From NCBI RefSeq assembly GCF_000371965.1, contig NZ_AQUO01000001.1, positions 310,001 to 374,000 of the forward strand: 64,000 nucleotides of DNA, written 5' to 3'. The DNA is from Paracoccus sp. N5. Lineage in GTDB: Bacteria; Pseudomonadota; Alphaproteobacteria; Rhodobacterales; Rhodobacteraceae. The notes beneath the pieces are model-generated. The model had not been told where the DNA came from. It worked only from the letters and a program-made list of their open reading frames with translations, and did not search any database. Both the position numbers and the translations under genes were made by a program. Below, piece after piece: positions 56,919-64,000 of this stretch (the first letter of the stretch is position 1; every line of letters starts with the position of its first letter).

Positions 56919-56993
56919 GGGCGATTAGCTCAGCGGTAGAGCGCTTCGTTCACATCGAAGATGTCAGCGGTTCAAATCCGTTATCGCCCACCA
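56919..56993 (+). tRNA. tRNA-Val (CAC)
   Basis: Acceptor GGGCGAT/ATCGCCC, anticodon stem CTTCG/CGAAG with loop TTCACAT (anticodon CAC, decoding GTG), T arm GGTTCAAATCC, discriminator A and encoded CCA. Accessory genes begin directly downstream. Confidence 0.95.
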
Positions 56994-57000
56994 TGTTTCC

Positions 57001-57042
57001 AAAGGTGCTAAGGCAGGTTTAACAACCGCTTAGCGCCTTTTT
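57001..57042 (+). terminator. Rho-independent terminator after tRNA-Val
   Basis: AAAGGTGCTAAG pairs with CTTAGCGCCTTT across a 16-base loop (one imperfect position), followed by further T residues, 8 bases after the CCA. Confidence 0.75.
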
Positions 57043-57278
57043 CATGCCCCTTCCGACATCTTGTCACCATTTCCGAAGATGTCCGCGGTCACCACGCGGT
57101 CACCGGAATTCGGACGACGGTGTCACCGGATGCCTCTACCGATAAGGCCAGAAGCCCGGAGCATTCCCGCCGAGGCGAAACGGCGACCCTCGCTGTCTTG
57201 GCAGGCGTCGTCTTGAGTCTATTGCAGACGATGGCAGTGTCGGGCCATTTTCCATCTGAGAACTTTGAAGAGGCGAAA

Positions 57279-57542
57279 ATGGAAGTCCGTGATGAGCACT
57301 ATGAAGCTGTCGAGACTGCCTATGCCAAATGCGCGAAGGCTGTGCATTGGGCATATGCTCATTGGGCGCTGGACGCTGGAATTGAGTGCGCTTTGAAGGA
57401 TGCGATGGGGAATGAAGTATCCAAAGCCATGGTCGACCTGCTTGCCGCTGTCGAGGCGCTTCTGAACGATGACGGAAGGTTGCCCGCTCCCAGCTTGGCC
57501 TTGCGCGCTGAGGACTATGACCCAGAGGAAGAACTTCCCTGA
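57279..57542 (+). CDS. Hypothetical protein
   Basis: An 87-residue acidic, helical protein (MEVRDEHYEAVETAYAKCAK start; ends DYDPEEELP). GAGG five bases before the ATG at 57279 selects this start; a GTG-initiated longer frame at 57120 has no site. No family recognised. First gene after tRNA-Val in the accessory segment. Confidence 0.55.
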   Translation: MEVRDEHYEAVETAYAKCAKAVHWAYAHWALDAGIECALKDAMGNEVSKAMVDLLAAVEALLNDDGRLPAPSLALRAEDYDPEEELP

Positions 57543-57692
57543 CCGTCCGCTTTACTGCATAACCACTTCTCTGCCGCAAGATCGATTGTGTTTTCCTGAC
57601 AACATCTTGCCCGGAAAGCTTTTCCGCCCATTTTGTGCGATGCCCCGCCCGCCTGTTACCAATTCTCCATGAGCAACAAGGAGTTGGAAGCA

Positions 57693-57884
57693 ATGGCACA
57701 ATCCAAGGACAACGCCATCTGGGGCACGGTGACGCTGGCGATGCCGCAACTGGTCGAATGGCAAATCGAAGGCGGCAGTGAAAAGCTCGAAGGGCGCAAC
57801 CTGAGGGAGTTCGTCGTTGCCCTGGCATCGGCCGGCGAGGGACGCGAGGCCGTGCTGCGGCTGAACCTGCTCGTATCGCTGTGA
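57693..57884 (+). CDS. Small hypothetical protein
   Basis: A 63-residue protein (MAQSKDNAIWGTVTLAMPQL start). AAGGAG lies nine bases before the ATG at 57693; an in-frame ATG at 57669 precedes that site. No known domain. Its end meets the opposite-strand glycohydrolase fragment. Confidence 0.5.
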   Translation: MAQSKDNAIWGTVTLAMPQLVEWQIEGGSEKLEGRNLREFVVALASAGEGREAVLRLNLLVSL

Positions 57885-57889
57885 CCATG

Positions 57890-58012
57890 AACGGCGCTGC
57901 TGCCTCGGGGCTGGAACTCGACCGGAGCGCCCAAGGCATCGCCAACGGCAAGGCCGAGCAGCGCCCCTGCGCCTCGGTCATCTACGGAACGTGGGGTGCC
58001 GGAACAATCCAT
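57890..58012 (-). pseudogene. N-terminal fragment of an ADP-ribosylglycohydrolase
   Basis: From ATG 58012 the frame gives MDCSGTPRSVDDRGAGALLG and LAVGDALGAPVEFQPRGS, the hallmark N-terminus of the ADP-ribosylglycohydrolase (DraG/ARH) family, including the GDALGAP metal/ADP-ribose segment. Similarity ends near 57895; about 250 expected residues and the C-terminal metal ligands are missing. It is a cut-off remnant, so inactive. Confidence 0.65.
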
Positions 58013-58091
58013 ATGCTGAACAAGGCCCGAGATAAACCACATTCGGGGAATAAAGCATGGCAACAGGACAAGCACAAATCTGCGTGCCCGG

Positions 58092-58433
58092 TTACGCTTC
58101 CGCCATTGCCCTGAGTTGCCCGATTGCGATCTTTGCGCGGTCGTCGCTGAGGCTGCGCAGGATGGCGGCACCCTCGGCGTCGAGCTTCAGGCGGTTCGGG
58201 CTCTTGTCCTCGGCCACCCCGTCATCGGGGAAGAACGCGCGGATCGGCACCTCTAGCGCGGCGGCGATGGCGATCAGCGTGTCGAGGGCCGGCAGCGACT
58301 TGGCGCGCTCGATGTTGGAGATGGCCTCGGGGGTGCGGCCGATGGCCTCGGCCAGCTCCGCCTGCCGCAAGCGGCGCTGTTTGCGGAAGACCCGCACCTG
58401 CCCGGCGATGAAATGTTTGAGCGTCTCGGTCAT
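58092..58433 (-). CDS. XRE-family transcriptional regulator
   Basis: A 113-residue Cro/C1-type regulator: helix-turn-helix at about residues 18-70 (RRLRQAELAEAIGRTPEAIS, NIERAKSLPALDTLIAIA), then a short C-terminal helical part. It is divergent from the lipoprotein operon at 58533 and may control it or the island; both are inference. Confidence 0.9.
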   Translation of the reverse strand: MTETLKHFIAGQVRVFRKQRRLRQAELAEAIGRTPEAISNIERAKSLPALDTLIAIAAALEVPIRAFFPDDGVAEDKSPNRLKLDAEGAAILRSLSDDRAKIAIGQLRAMAEA

Positions 58434-58532
58434 GCAGCCGGAGTAGGCTTCATGGATTGACAGAATAAATCGTGCGTGGTTTGAATTTTCAGGGAATACG
58501 AAGCATGATTTAAGTTTGTGAGAAGATTAGAG

Positions 58533-58820
58533 ATGAAGATGGTAAAACGCGCGGGATTTCTGAGCTTCATGGCGCTCACTGGCTGCACAGCAGCGCCAGA
58601 GCAGGCAACTGGTCCACATCCCTCGATCTGGCCCTGCGCGACGGTTCATGCGGAACTGCAACGGCAGGAGAGGGTCAACCATCAGGCCCGGCAGACGCAA
58701 AACAGCGTCACCTGGATCCCGGTCGTCGGGATCGCGGGCTTTGCCATTCAACCAGATCGCACCCGCGAGACCCATCTCAAGACCCGTGCCTATGAGTGCA
58801 AGTTGCGGGGTGGGTTGTGA
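58533..58820 (+). CDS. Small putative lipoprotein
   Basis: A 95-residue protein with a basic N-terminus, a short hydrophobic stretch and a lipobox FMALTGC, so probably exported and lipidated. The mature part (CTAAPEQATGPHPSIWPC) has three more Cys. A second ATG at 58539 could also be used. Overlaps the next gene by 4 bases (GTGA). Confidence 0.7.
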   Translation: MKMVKRAGFLSFMALTGCTAAPEQATGPHPSIWPCATVHAELQRQERVNHQARQTQNSVTWIPVVGIAGFAIQPDRTRETHLKTRAYECKLRGGL

Positions 58821-59053
58821 TCACCGTCGCGGATCTGCCTGCATGGCTGCCGTCCTGGCAGGTTTTGCTCACCATAGCCCTCGGCTGGCACTTGCTCACT
58901 CAAGTGGTGACGGTAATTCTTGGGGCGGTGATGAGCTATTTCGTCGTCACTGATTTGCCGCCACAAGGGCAGATGTACGTCATTGGATCGGCCAGCTTGC
59001 TGATCGTCCTGGCGGTCATAATTACGGCTTATCTCGTCGGAGGATCGCCATGA
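58817..59053 (+). CDS. Small membrane protein
   Basis: A 78-residue protein with two predicted helices (VLLTIALGWHLLTQVVTVIL, and IGSASLLIVLAVIITAYL). A GTG start overlapping the lipoprotein stop (GTGA) is preferred. It overlaps the following gene by 4 bases. No family recognised; the three genes look like one operon. Confidence 0.65.
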   Translation: MITVADLPAWLPSWQVLLTIALGWHLLTQVVTVILGAVMSYFVVTDLPPQGQMYVIGSASLLIVLAVIITAYLVGGSP

Positions 59054-59214
59054 GCGCCGAGCGGTTCCGGCTGATCCTCGCAATCTGCCTGATCGGGGTC
59101 TCGGTGGCGGTGATGGGCGCGGTCAACCCGCTGTTGCTGGTGCTGGCGTTGCTCGCCGGCTGCGTCTGGCTGCTATGGCGACTGGCCCGCTGGGCATGGC
59201 AGCGGTTTCACTGA
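59050..59214 (+). CDS. Small two-helix membrane protein
   Basis: A 54-residue hydrophobic protein (MSAERFRLILAICLIGVSVA start) with two membrane helices and an amphipathic RLARWAWQRFH tail. It overlaps the previous gene as ATGA. Shape and place after a small lipoprotein recall phage lysis cassettes, but no endolysin is present; the function is unknown. Confidence 0.6.
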   Translation: MSAERFRLILAICLIGVSVAVMGAVNPLLLVLALLAGCVWLLWRLARWAWQRFH

Positions 59215-59334
59215 GAAGCGGAAACCATACCCGCTGACCTGCCTCCTATCTCGAAGCTGATGAGCGCGGGGCAGGAGAAGTCCCCCCTATCCGGGCGGCG
59301 TGGCAACCGAGGACGAGATTGACGGAGTGAGCAG

Positions 59335-59694
59335 ATGACAGGGAAACCGGAAGACATCGGCGAAGACGAGGCCGCTGCGCGGTTGAGGGCGGCATTCGCG
59401 GCCGATCGCATGGACTGGCAGCAACAGCTTCGCGGTGACCTGCTCCGGGCGCTGGTGGCGCTCTCCCATCGCAACCACCCGCCCAAGGAGGCCGACATTC
59501 TGGCGCAGATCCTGAACGTGTTCTCGGATCTGACGGCCAATGCGGACCTGCGCGAGCTCGTGGCCGACTTCGTCGAGCGCCTGCCCTATGAGATGAACCG
59601 GCGACGGCGCCACAACATGAAGGTGTGGGAGCAGCTTCAGCGCAACGAGGCGCGGCTCCGCCGGGACGCAGAGAAACCGCCGCCCGAGAAATGA
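59335..59694 (+). CDS. Hypothetical helical protein
   Basis: A 119-residue soluble, charged, mostly helical protein. GGAG seven bases before the ATG at 59335 supports the start. No motif or family recognised. 120 bases separate it from the membrane-protein operon, and it faces the small lipoprotein gene that follows. Confidence 0.6.
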   Translation: MTGKPEDIGEDEAAARLRAAFAADRMDWQQQLRGDLLRALVALSHRNHPPKEADILAQILNVFSDLTANADLRELVADFVERLPYEMNRRRRHNMKVWEQLQRNEARLRRDAEKPPPEK

Positions 59695-59698
59695 GGGC

Positions 59699-59857
59699 CT
59701 AGCCGCAGACCTGCACGTTCGTGCCGGGTTCCGGCGGGCGGCAAACGTTATAGGCCGGGCCGGCCGGGTCGCTGCTGCTCGGCGCATCGCAAGCCGCGAC
59801 GAGTAGCATCAGGGCGAAGGCCAAGGGCGCACCCAGACGGCGTTGAAAGATTTGCAT
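59699..59857 (-). CDS. Small putative lipoprotein
   Basis: A 52-residue protein: N-terminal MQIFQRRLGAPLAFALMLLV then lipobox LVAAC, giving a mature part of 30 residues rich in Pro and Ser with two more Cys. AGGAG nine bases before the ATG at 59857. Its size and architecture recall lysis or entericidin-type lipoproteins, but no similarity can be claimed. Confidence 0.65.
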   Translation of the reverse strand: MQIFQRRLGAPLAFALMLLVAACDAPSSSDPAGPAYNVCRPPEPGTNVQVCG

Positions 59858-59949
59858 GTTGGAAATCTCCTGAAAGAATGGGGAAGCCGTGTGCGGCGAA
59901 AGCGCCCACGGCAGCGATGCCGGACGGATTTGAGGGCTATCCTATCGGG

Positions 59950-60249
59950 TCAAGGTTCTCTCAGATGCAAGACAATGAACCAAATCCATACACCTAAAGC
60001 TGCCAAACCGAATACGGCCGCAAAAAGAAAGAGGTGAGGGGGCCATAAATCGTCCACGAGCCGAAAAAAGCCCATATGCCAACTATACCAGCGTCCCAAG
60101 AAAGCTATGCTGAACAGGGTTAACAGCCCAGCCAGCCAGCCCAGAACCTTCAGGCGCAGGGCTCCATGGAAGCAATATGCGATGGATACGGCCAAGAATG
60201 CCAGAATCCCGCTCGCGAGTGCCAGAACACCTAAATCGGAATCGATCAT
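59950..60249 (-). CDS. Small membrane protein
   Basis: A 99-residue protein with three predicted helices (residues about 8-28, 35-52, 70-93). Lower GC than its neighbours and many Trp and Phe residues. No family recognised. Codon use suggests recent acquisition. Confidence 0.6.
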   Translation of the reverse strand: MIDSDLGVLALASGILAFLAVSIAYCFHGALRLKVLGWLAGLLTLFSIAFLGRWYSWHMGFFRLVDDLWPPHLFLFAAVFGLAALGVWIWFIVLHLREP

Positions 60250-60301
60250 GTCACGACCATAGCAAGCACATGAGCGGTGACTACAGGCTTTTGGCTTCCC
60301 C

Positions 60302-60469
60302 TCACCTCACCCGCCACCCGCCGTTCTCGAACGCACCATCCTCGGCGATGGCCCAATCGACATAACCGGCCTCGATGCCGAGAATGCGCTCCAGTACATC
60401 GGCATCGACCTCGTACTCATCGCCTCTGTGCCGGTCAGTCAGGCGGTATCGCCGGGGCGACGGGAGCAT
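60302..60469 (-). CDS. Small hypothetical protein after integrase
   Basis: A 55-residue acidic protein (MLPSPRRYRLTDRHRGDEYE start, ends FENGGWRVR). GGAG is close to the ATG at 60469. It lies 47 bases after the integrase stop on the same strand. No domain known. Confidence 0.45.
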   Translation of the reverse strand: MLPSPRRYRLTDRHRGDEYEVDADVLERILGIEAGYVDWAIAEDGAFENGGWRVR

Positions 60470-60516
60470 ATCTCCGGCCCCGCCTCTGCCTCGGGCCGTA
60501 TCCACCGCCGCCGTCC

Positions 60517-61782
60517 TCACCCTGCCGCCCCCGCGCCCACCGCCGCGCCACCGTAGGCCGCATCGAGCAGGGCCAGCGCCCCTGCCCCGCCGCGCACCGC
60601 CTGCGTGTAGTGTCCCAGCGTCACCGCCGGATTGGCATGGCCGGCGAGCTTCGCCACCAGTCCGACCTCGACGCCCTGCGCCTGCAACACCGAGACGAAG
60701 CTGTGCCGCGCCGAATGGTGGGTGACATAGCGCACCCCCGCCGCCTTCAGCCCCGGCTGCCAATAGCGGCGCAGGAAATTGCTGTAGAGGATCGCGGCGC
60801 CCGCGTTCTTCGGCCGCTGCGGCCAGGCGCGCGGCTGGCCGGGGCCGCAGAACACCCGGTAAAGCGCGCCATCGAGGCGCGGGCAGACCAGTTTCCATTC
60901 GAGCAGCATCTTGCGCAGGCTGGCGCAGATCGGGATCTCGCGCTCTCCAGCCTCGGTCTTGGTCGCCAGCGTGATCGAACCGTCACGCTCCTGCACCCGC
61001 CGGATCTGGATCACGCCCCGGTCCAGGTCGATATCCTCCCACAGCAGCCCCAGTTGCTCGGAGGCCCGCACCCCGGTCAGGAACGGGAACGCGTAGAAGA
61101 TACCGCGCTGCGGATCGGTGCGGGCATGGTCGAGCAGTTGCGCCACCTCGGCGGGCTCAAGGATCGACTTCTTGGGCTTCTGCTTCCTGCGGGTCAGGTT
61201 GCTCGGCATCTTGGGCACCGGGACGCCGAAGTCCTCCTCGGCCAGCGCGAGGATGGATTTGAACATGCCCCTGACCTCGCCGGCGGTGAACTCGCCCACT
61301 TCCTCGCGGATGGTGGCGTGCCAAATGCGGATCTCGGCGGTGGTGAGTTCGCTGATCCGGCGATGCCCGAGCATCTGCAACACCTTGGCGTCGCGCTGCG
61401 GCTTGACGCCGGTCTCGGTGAAGGCGGCGCGCTCCTTCGGCGTGCCCTGCAGCAGCGGCCCGGTGATGCAGCGGCACAGGATGCGATAGGTCTTAAGCGT
61501 CTGCGGCTTGATGTCAGTGGCCTTCAGGTCGAGCCAATGATTGACCGCCTCGGCCACGGTCGGGTTGGCTCCGGGATTGAAATAGCGCTTGCCCTGCATC
61601 TGGGCCTGCAGGGCGGCGCGCTGCGCCTCGGCCTCGATCTTGGTGGCGAAGGACAGCCGTCGCTTCTTGCCGGTCTCGGGGCAGGTCCAGTTCAGCACAT
61701 GCAGCTTCTGGCGCTGGGTCTTGCCCGAGGCCAGCTTGCGTTTGCGGTTCCAGATGCCAAGGGTGATAGCCGTGTCGGCCAT
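60517..61782 (-). CDS. Tyrosine-type integrase (second element)
   Basis: A 421-residue tyrosine recombinase: N-terminal arm-binding part, core-binding domain (about 75-190), catalytic domain with Arg (TGVRASEQLGLLW), His-x-x-Arg (HHSARHSF), His (LAGHANP) and Tyr (GHYTQAV). AAGGAG eight bases before the ATG at 61782. It does not resemble the tRNA-Glu island integrase closely, so the accessory segment has a separate origin. Confidence 0.92.
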   Translation of the reverse strand: MADTAITLGIWNRKRKLASGKTQRQKLHVLNWTCPETGKKRRLSFATKIEAEAQRAALQAQMQGKRYFNPGANPTVAEAVNHWLDLKATDIKPQTLKTYRILCRCITGPLLQGTPKERAAFTETGVKPQRDAKVLQMLGHRRISELTTAEIRIWHATIREEVGEFTAGEVRGMFKSILALAEEDFGVPVPKMPSNLTRRKQKPKKSILEPAEVAQLLDHARTDPQRGIFYAFPFLTGVRASEQLGLLWEDIDLDRGVIQIRRVQERDGSITLATKTEAGEREIPICASLRKMLLEWKLVCPRLDGALYRVFCGPGQPRAWPQRPKNAGAAILYSNFLRRYWQPGLKAAGVRYVTHHSARHSFVSVLQAQGVEVGLVAKLAGHANPAVTLGHYTQAVRGGAGALALLDAAYGGAAVGAGAAG

Positions 61783-62333
61783 GGGTTTAACTCCTTGCTT
61801 TTGCTTTGCAAGAAACGGAAACACGCCCGAGGATGGCGCGCAATTTGCTGAAAACACGCGAAATCCCGGAGCGGTGACATTGCGGTGACCGTGCCATATT
61901 GCACGGTTGGCGAAGGCGGGGCCGGCGCCGCCGACGAGGGCAGCGCTGGCGGTCGGAGGGGCCGGGAACAGGCCGGAGGGGCGTTCCAGAGGCCCAGAGA
62001 GGCGGGTCGTGGGGCAGCGAGAGGCGCCAGAGAACAGGGACACCCTCGGGCTGGATTCCATCGCCGCCGACGAAGAGATCAGCGGGGACGGCGGGGCGAT
62101 GCAGCGGGCGGCGGTGACAGCAGGGGCGCAGGGAAACGCGAGTTCGGGTCGGCGAGGATATCCCCCATGCGACCCAAAAGCCGAGGGCGGGTATACGCTT
62201 CAGGGACCCGGGGAAGCGCGTCGAGCAGTGCCAAAGCCGTGTTAGAGTGAAGTGTAGACCGTGTAGATCGCGCGCCCGGTCGTGGGGCCGGAGGGGATAG
62301 GGTATATATCCCCTCCGGCGACTTTGCCCATTT
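61783..62333. other. Intergenic region before second integrase
   Basis: About 550 bases without a supportable gene. Frames on both strands (for example 61907-62245 on the plus strand) have no ribosome site or recognisable protein. The integrase promoter should lie in the left part. At 62288-62318 stands a perfect 12-bp inverted repeat, CCGGAGGGGATA and TATCCCCTCCGG, around GGGTATA. Confidence 0.45.
62288..62318. repeat. 12-bp perfect inverted repeat downstream of helicase gene
   Basis: CCGGAGGGGATA-(7)-TATCCCCTCCGG lies 15 bases after the stop of the leftward helicase-like gene. It could be a terminator without a T-run or an operator. Confidence 0.5.
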
Positions 62334-64000
62334 CTAGTACTCGCCGCGACCGCTCTCGCCATAGACTTCCGCGGCGTGTTTTTTACCAGCTTCATCCAAC
62401 GAAAGACGGATCAACCGACCTGCATTGGAACGCGGCGGAGAGCTGACCTGGATGCCGATCCGGCCAAGGCTCTGGCGCAGCCGGGAGATCGCCGAGGACA
62501 GGCCGCTTGCCGTCTTCGGCAGCGGATGGTGCGAGCGCCAGTCCAGATTATAAAGCGCTTCATGCAGCTGGCTTACCAGACCTTCAAAGACATGGTCTTT
62601 GGCCTCATGCAGCAGCTTCAGCAACGAGATCACCACCGAGTTCGTCAGCGCGCTTTCCACCAATGCCTCCTCTTGCGCCTGTTTCATGGCCGCGACGAAG
62701 CTGCCTTCCGGAAAGCCCGTGGCCGGTTCCGCCGCCACCGCCCAGTGCATTGCATCGGCCATGCGGAATTCCTGCGGTGCCTCGATCTGGCCTTGCAAGC
62801 GCATGGCGCAAGCGAGGCAGTCGTAGATGCAGCCCAGGAAGCGCGGCATCGCTTCCGCCACCTCCTTCTTGATCTGGGCCTCGGTCTTGCGGTTGCTTTC
62901 GTCGATGGGCGGCAGGGACATGAGAATCGAACGGTCGATCAGGTCGGGGCGGTCGGTGATGTCGGTGATTCCGTTTGACAGCATCGGTCGTGTCGCCTCG
63001 ATCAGCACCTGCTCCGTGTCGGAATAGAGCTTGCGCGTCATGAAGCCGCCGCCGGTCAGGATGCGGCAAAGCGCATCCGCCATTGCCTCGGTCACCCGCG
63101 AGACGTTGTCGAATGCCAGCAACCGGCTATTCTGCCCGCGAATATAGAGGTCGCGCTCATCCTTGATCAGCGGCTGCCGGGAAACGGTGGACGGGTCAAC
63201 CGCGCCCTTGATCACGCTGGTGATGGTGCTTTTTCCGGAACCATGTTCGGCCTTGATCATGGTCATCAGGTAAGGCCCCTGACGCGCCAGCGACACGATG
63301 ATGGACAACACCATGACGAAGAAGGCCTGATCGGGCATGCCGAGAATCCGCTGCATCTCGCGCAGATCGCCCCCGCGCTCCGGCACCGGCAAGGTGCCAA
63401 AATCGGGGGCCCGGCGAAACAGGAACGGCGAAGCCTCCGCGATTTCCCAATCCTCGGGGGTGATATGCACGAAATTCTGCTCGTCCGCGCCCCGGTCGAT
63501 TACCATGAGGTCCTCGTCGCCACCGCAGCGGAGATGGATTTCCCGCTCCGGCCCTTCGAACAGAGCACGGGCTTTCAAGACCCCGATCACCTCCTTCAGA
63601 CCTTCCGCGCTCAGCGCGTCACGATTCCGATTATAATAATCGAACTGCACCCGCTTGGCGACGAAAGCCGAGGACACATCATAGGCAATTCCCGGTTGCT
63701 CGGAGAAGATCACATAAGAGCTTTCCAAATTGTCATGGCACAGTTCCAGGCCGCCGATTTCCAGCGCCTCCAAGGCAACGGCGGAGTTCTTGGGCGGCGA
63801 ATTGCTCTTCCGGCCCGGTTTGAAGCCCTTCTTGCGCGCCCGTTCGATCATTCCCGGCAATTGGTCCAAGGTATCGCCGCCATAATCCGGCGGCAAAAGC
63901 GCCTTGAAGATCGCCATGATCTGCTCACCGGTGGCACCCCCCACGACAAGTTTTGCCGACAGCCGGAGTGCCGCCTCATTGGTGGTCTTGCCCGACCGGA
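62334..64000 (-). CDS. P-loop primase/helicase-like protein (5' end outside window)
   Basis: At least 555 residues; the frame is open through base 64000. A P-loop ATPase core has Walker A KAEHGSGKSTIT and a Walker B-like LLAFDN, then NGITDITDRPDLIDRSILM, as in phage and plasmid replication or DUF-type helicase proteins. A second SGKTTNEAALR segment near the edge lies upstream. The C-terminus resembles a winged helix. A replication role for the second element is inferred. Confidence 0.6.
   Translation of the reverse strand, partial: RSGKTTNEAALRLSAKLVVGGATGEQIMAIFKALLPPDYGGDTLDQLPGMIERARKKGFKPGRKSNSPPKNSAVALEALEIGGLELCHDNLESSYVIFSEQPGIAYDVSSAFVAKRVQFDYYNRNRDALSAEGLKEVIGVLKARALFEGPEREIHLRCGGDEDLMVIDRGADEQNFVHITPEDWEIAEASPFLFRRAPDFGTLPVPERGGDLREMQRILGMPDQAFFVMVLSIIVSLARQGPYLMTMIKAEHGSGKSTITSVIKGAVDPSTVSRQPLIKDERDLYIRGQNSRLLAFDNVSRVTEAMADALCRILTGGGFMTRKLYSDTEQVLIEATRPMLSNGITDITDRPDLIDRSILMSLPPIDESNRKTEAQIKKEVAEAMPRFLGCIYDCLACAMRLQGQIEAPQEFRMADAMHWAVAAEPATGFPEGSFVAAMKQAQEEALVESALTNSVVISLLKLLHEAKDHVFEGLVSQLHEALYNLDWRSHHPLPKTASGLSSAISRLRQSLGRIGIQVSSPPRSNAGRLIRLSLDEAGKKHAAEVYGESGRGEY

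Noticed and set aside
57881..58114. 77-codon plus-strand frame overlapping the end of a small gene
   Set aside because: The opposite strand carries the recognisable ADP-ribosylglycohydrolase N-terminus, so this frame is its shadow.
61787..62395. 202-codon minus frame and 112-codon plus frame upstream of the second integrase
   Set aside because: Composition is typical of chance frames (Arg/Pro/His-rich), they overlap the integrase leader and have no ribosome site.
57000..64000. Second copy of the tRNA-Val 3' end as attR
   Set aside because: I found no further CGCCCACCA-type copy within the window, so the second element's boundary cannot be claimed.

Overview
The window reads as high-GC alphaproteobacterial DNA of the Rhodobacterales, most likely Paracoccus. 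The strongest reason is the arrangement ccoN-O-Q-P / ccoG-H-I next to a universal stress protein, an FnrP-type oxygen regulator and hemN, all with TTGAT-N4-(A/G)TCAA FNR boxes. A SAM/SAH riboswitch before metK, a class so far tied to Rhodobacterales, supports this.

Region 1 (1-10.6 kb) is a microaerobic respiration block. It holds cbb3 oxidase (ccoNOQP), its assembly genes (ccoGHI, with ccoI cut by the window edge), a stress protein, fnrP and hemN, which supplies haem when oxygen is low. Region 2 (10.6-38.4 kb) is core genome: polA, an ABC ATPase, a HIT protein, a glycosyltransferase facing a sulfotransferase, rpmF-plsX-fabH, a 37-residue small ORF and a DksA-like protein, ihfA and a MerR regulator, tRNA-Pro, a dCTP deaminase, the argS-SPOR-nagZ-scpA-scpB operon (read right to left), an RhlE-type helicase with lnt, riboswitch-metK, a J-domain protein, bolA, glpX and recJ.

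Region 3 (38.3-51.6 kb) is accessory. Two identical tRNA-Glu genes stand about 0.5 kb apart. The first is followed by a decayed integrase tail. The second is followed by a 12.6 kb island bounded by 16-bp direct repeats (38935-38950 and 51599-51614). The island encodes an integrase, a RepA-like helicase with internal iteron-like repeats, a large terminase, HNH nuclease, capsid, protease, portal and two head-tail connector proteins, but no tail or lysis genes. That is the content of a capsid-forming phage satellite (cf-PICI-like) rather than of a full prophage. It has decayed: the portal gene is frameshifted by a 10-bp tandem duplication, and an IS5/IS427-type element, itself split by an IS256-type element, interrupts a small gene. 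A CRISPR-like array of four GC-rich repeats lies beside the IS cluster.

Region 4 (51.6-57 kb) returns to core genes: an MFS exporter, a DUF1489 protein, a CsbD protein, lon, an HU-like protein and tRNA-Val. Region 5 (57-64 kb) is a second accessory segment beyond tRNA-Val. It has small lipoproteins and membrane proteins, an XRE regulator, an ADP-ribosylglycohydrolase fragment, a second tyrosine integrase and a P-loop primase/helicase-like protein that runs off the window. Its far end and attachment site are not visible.
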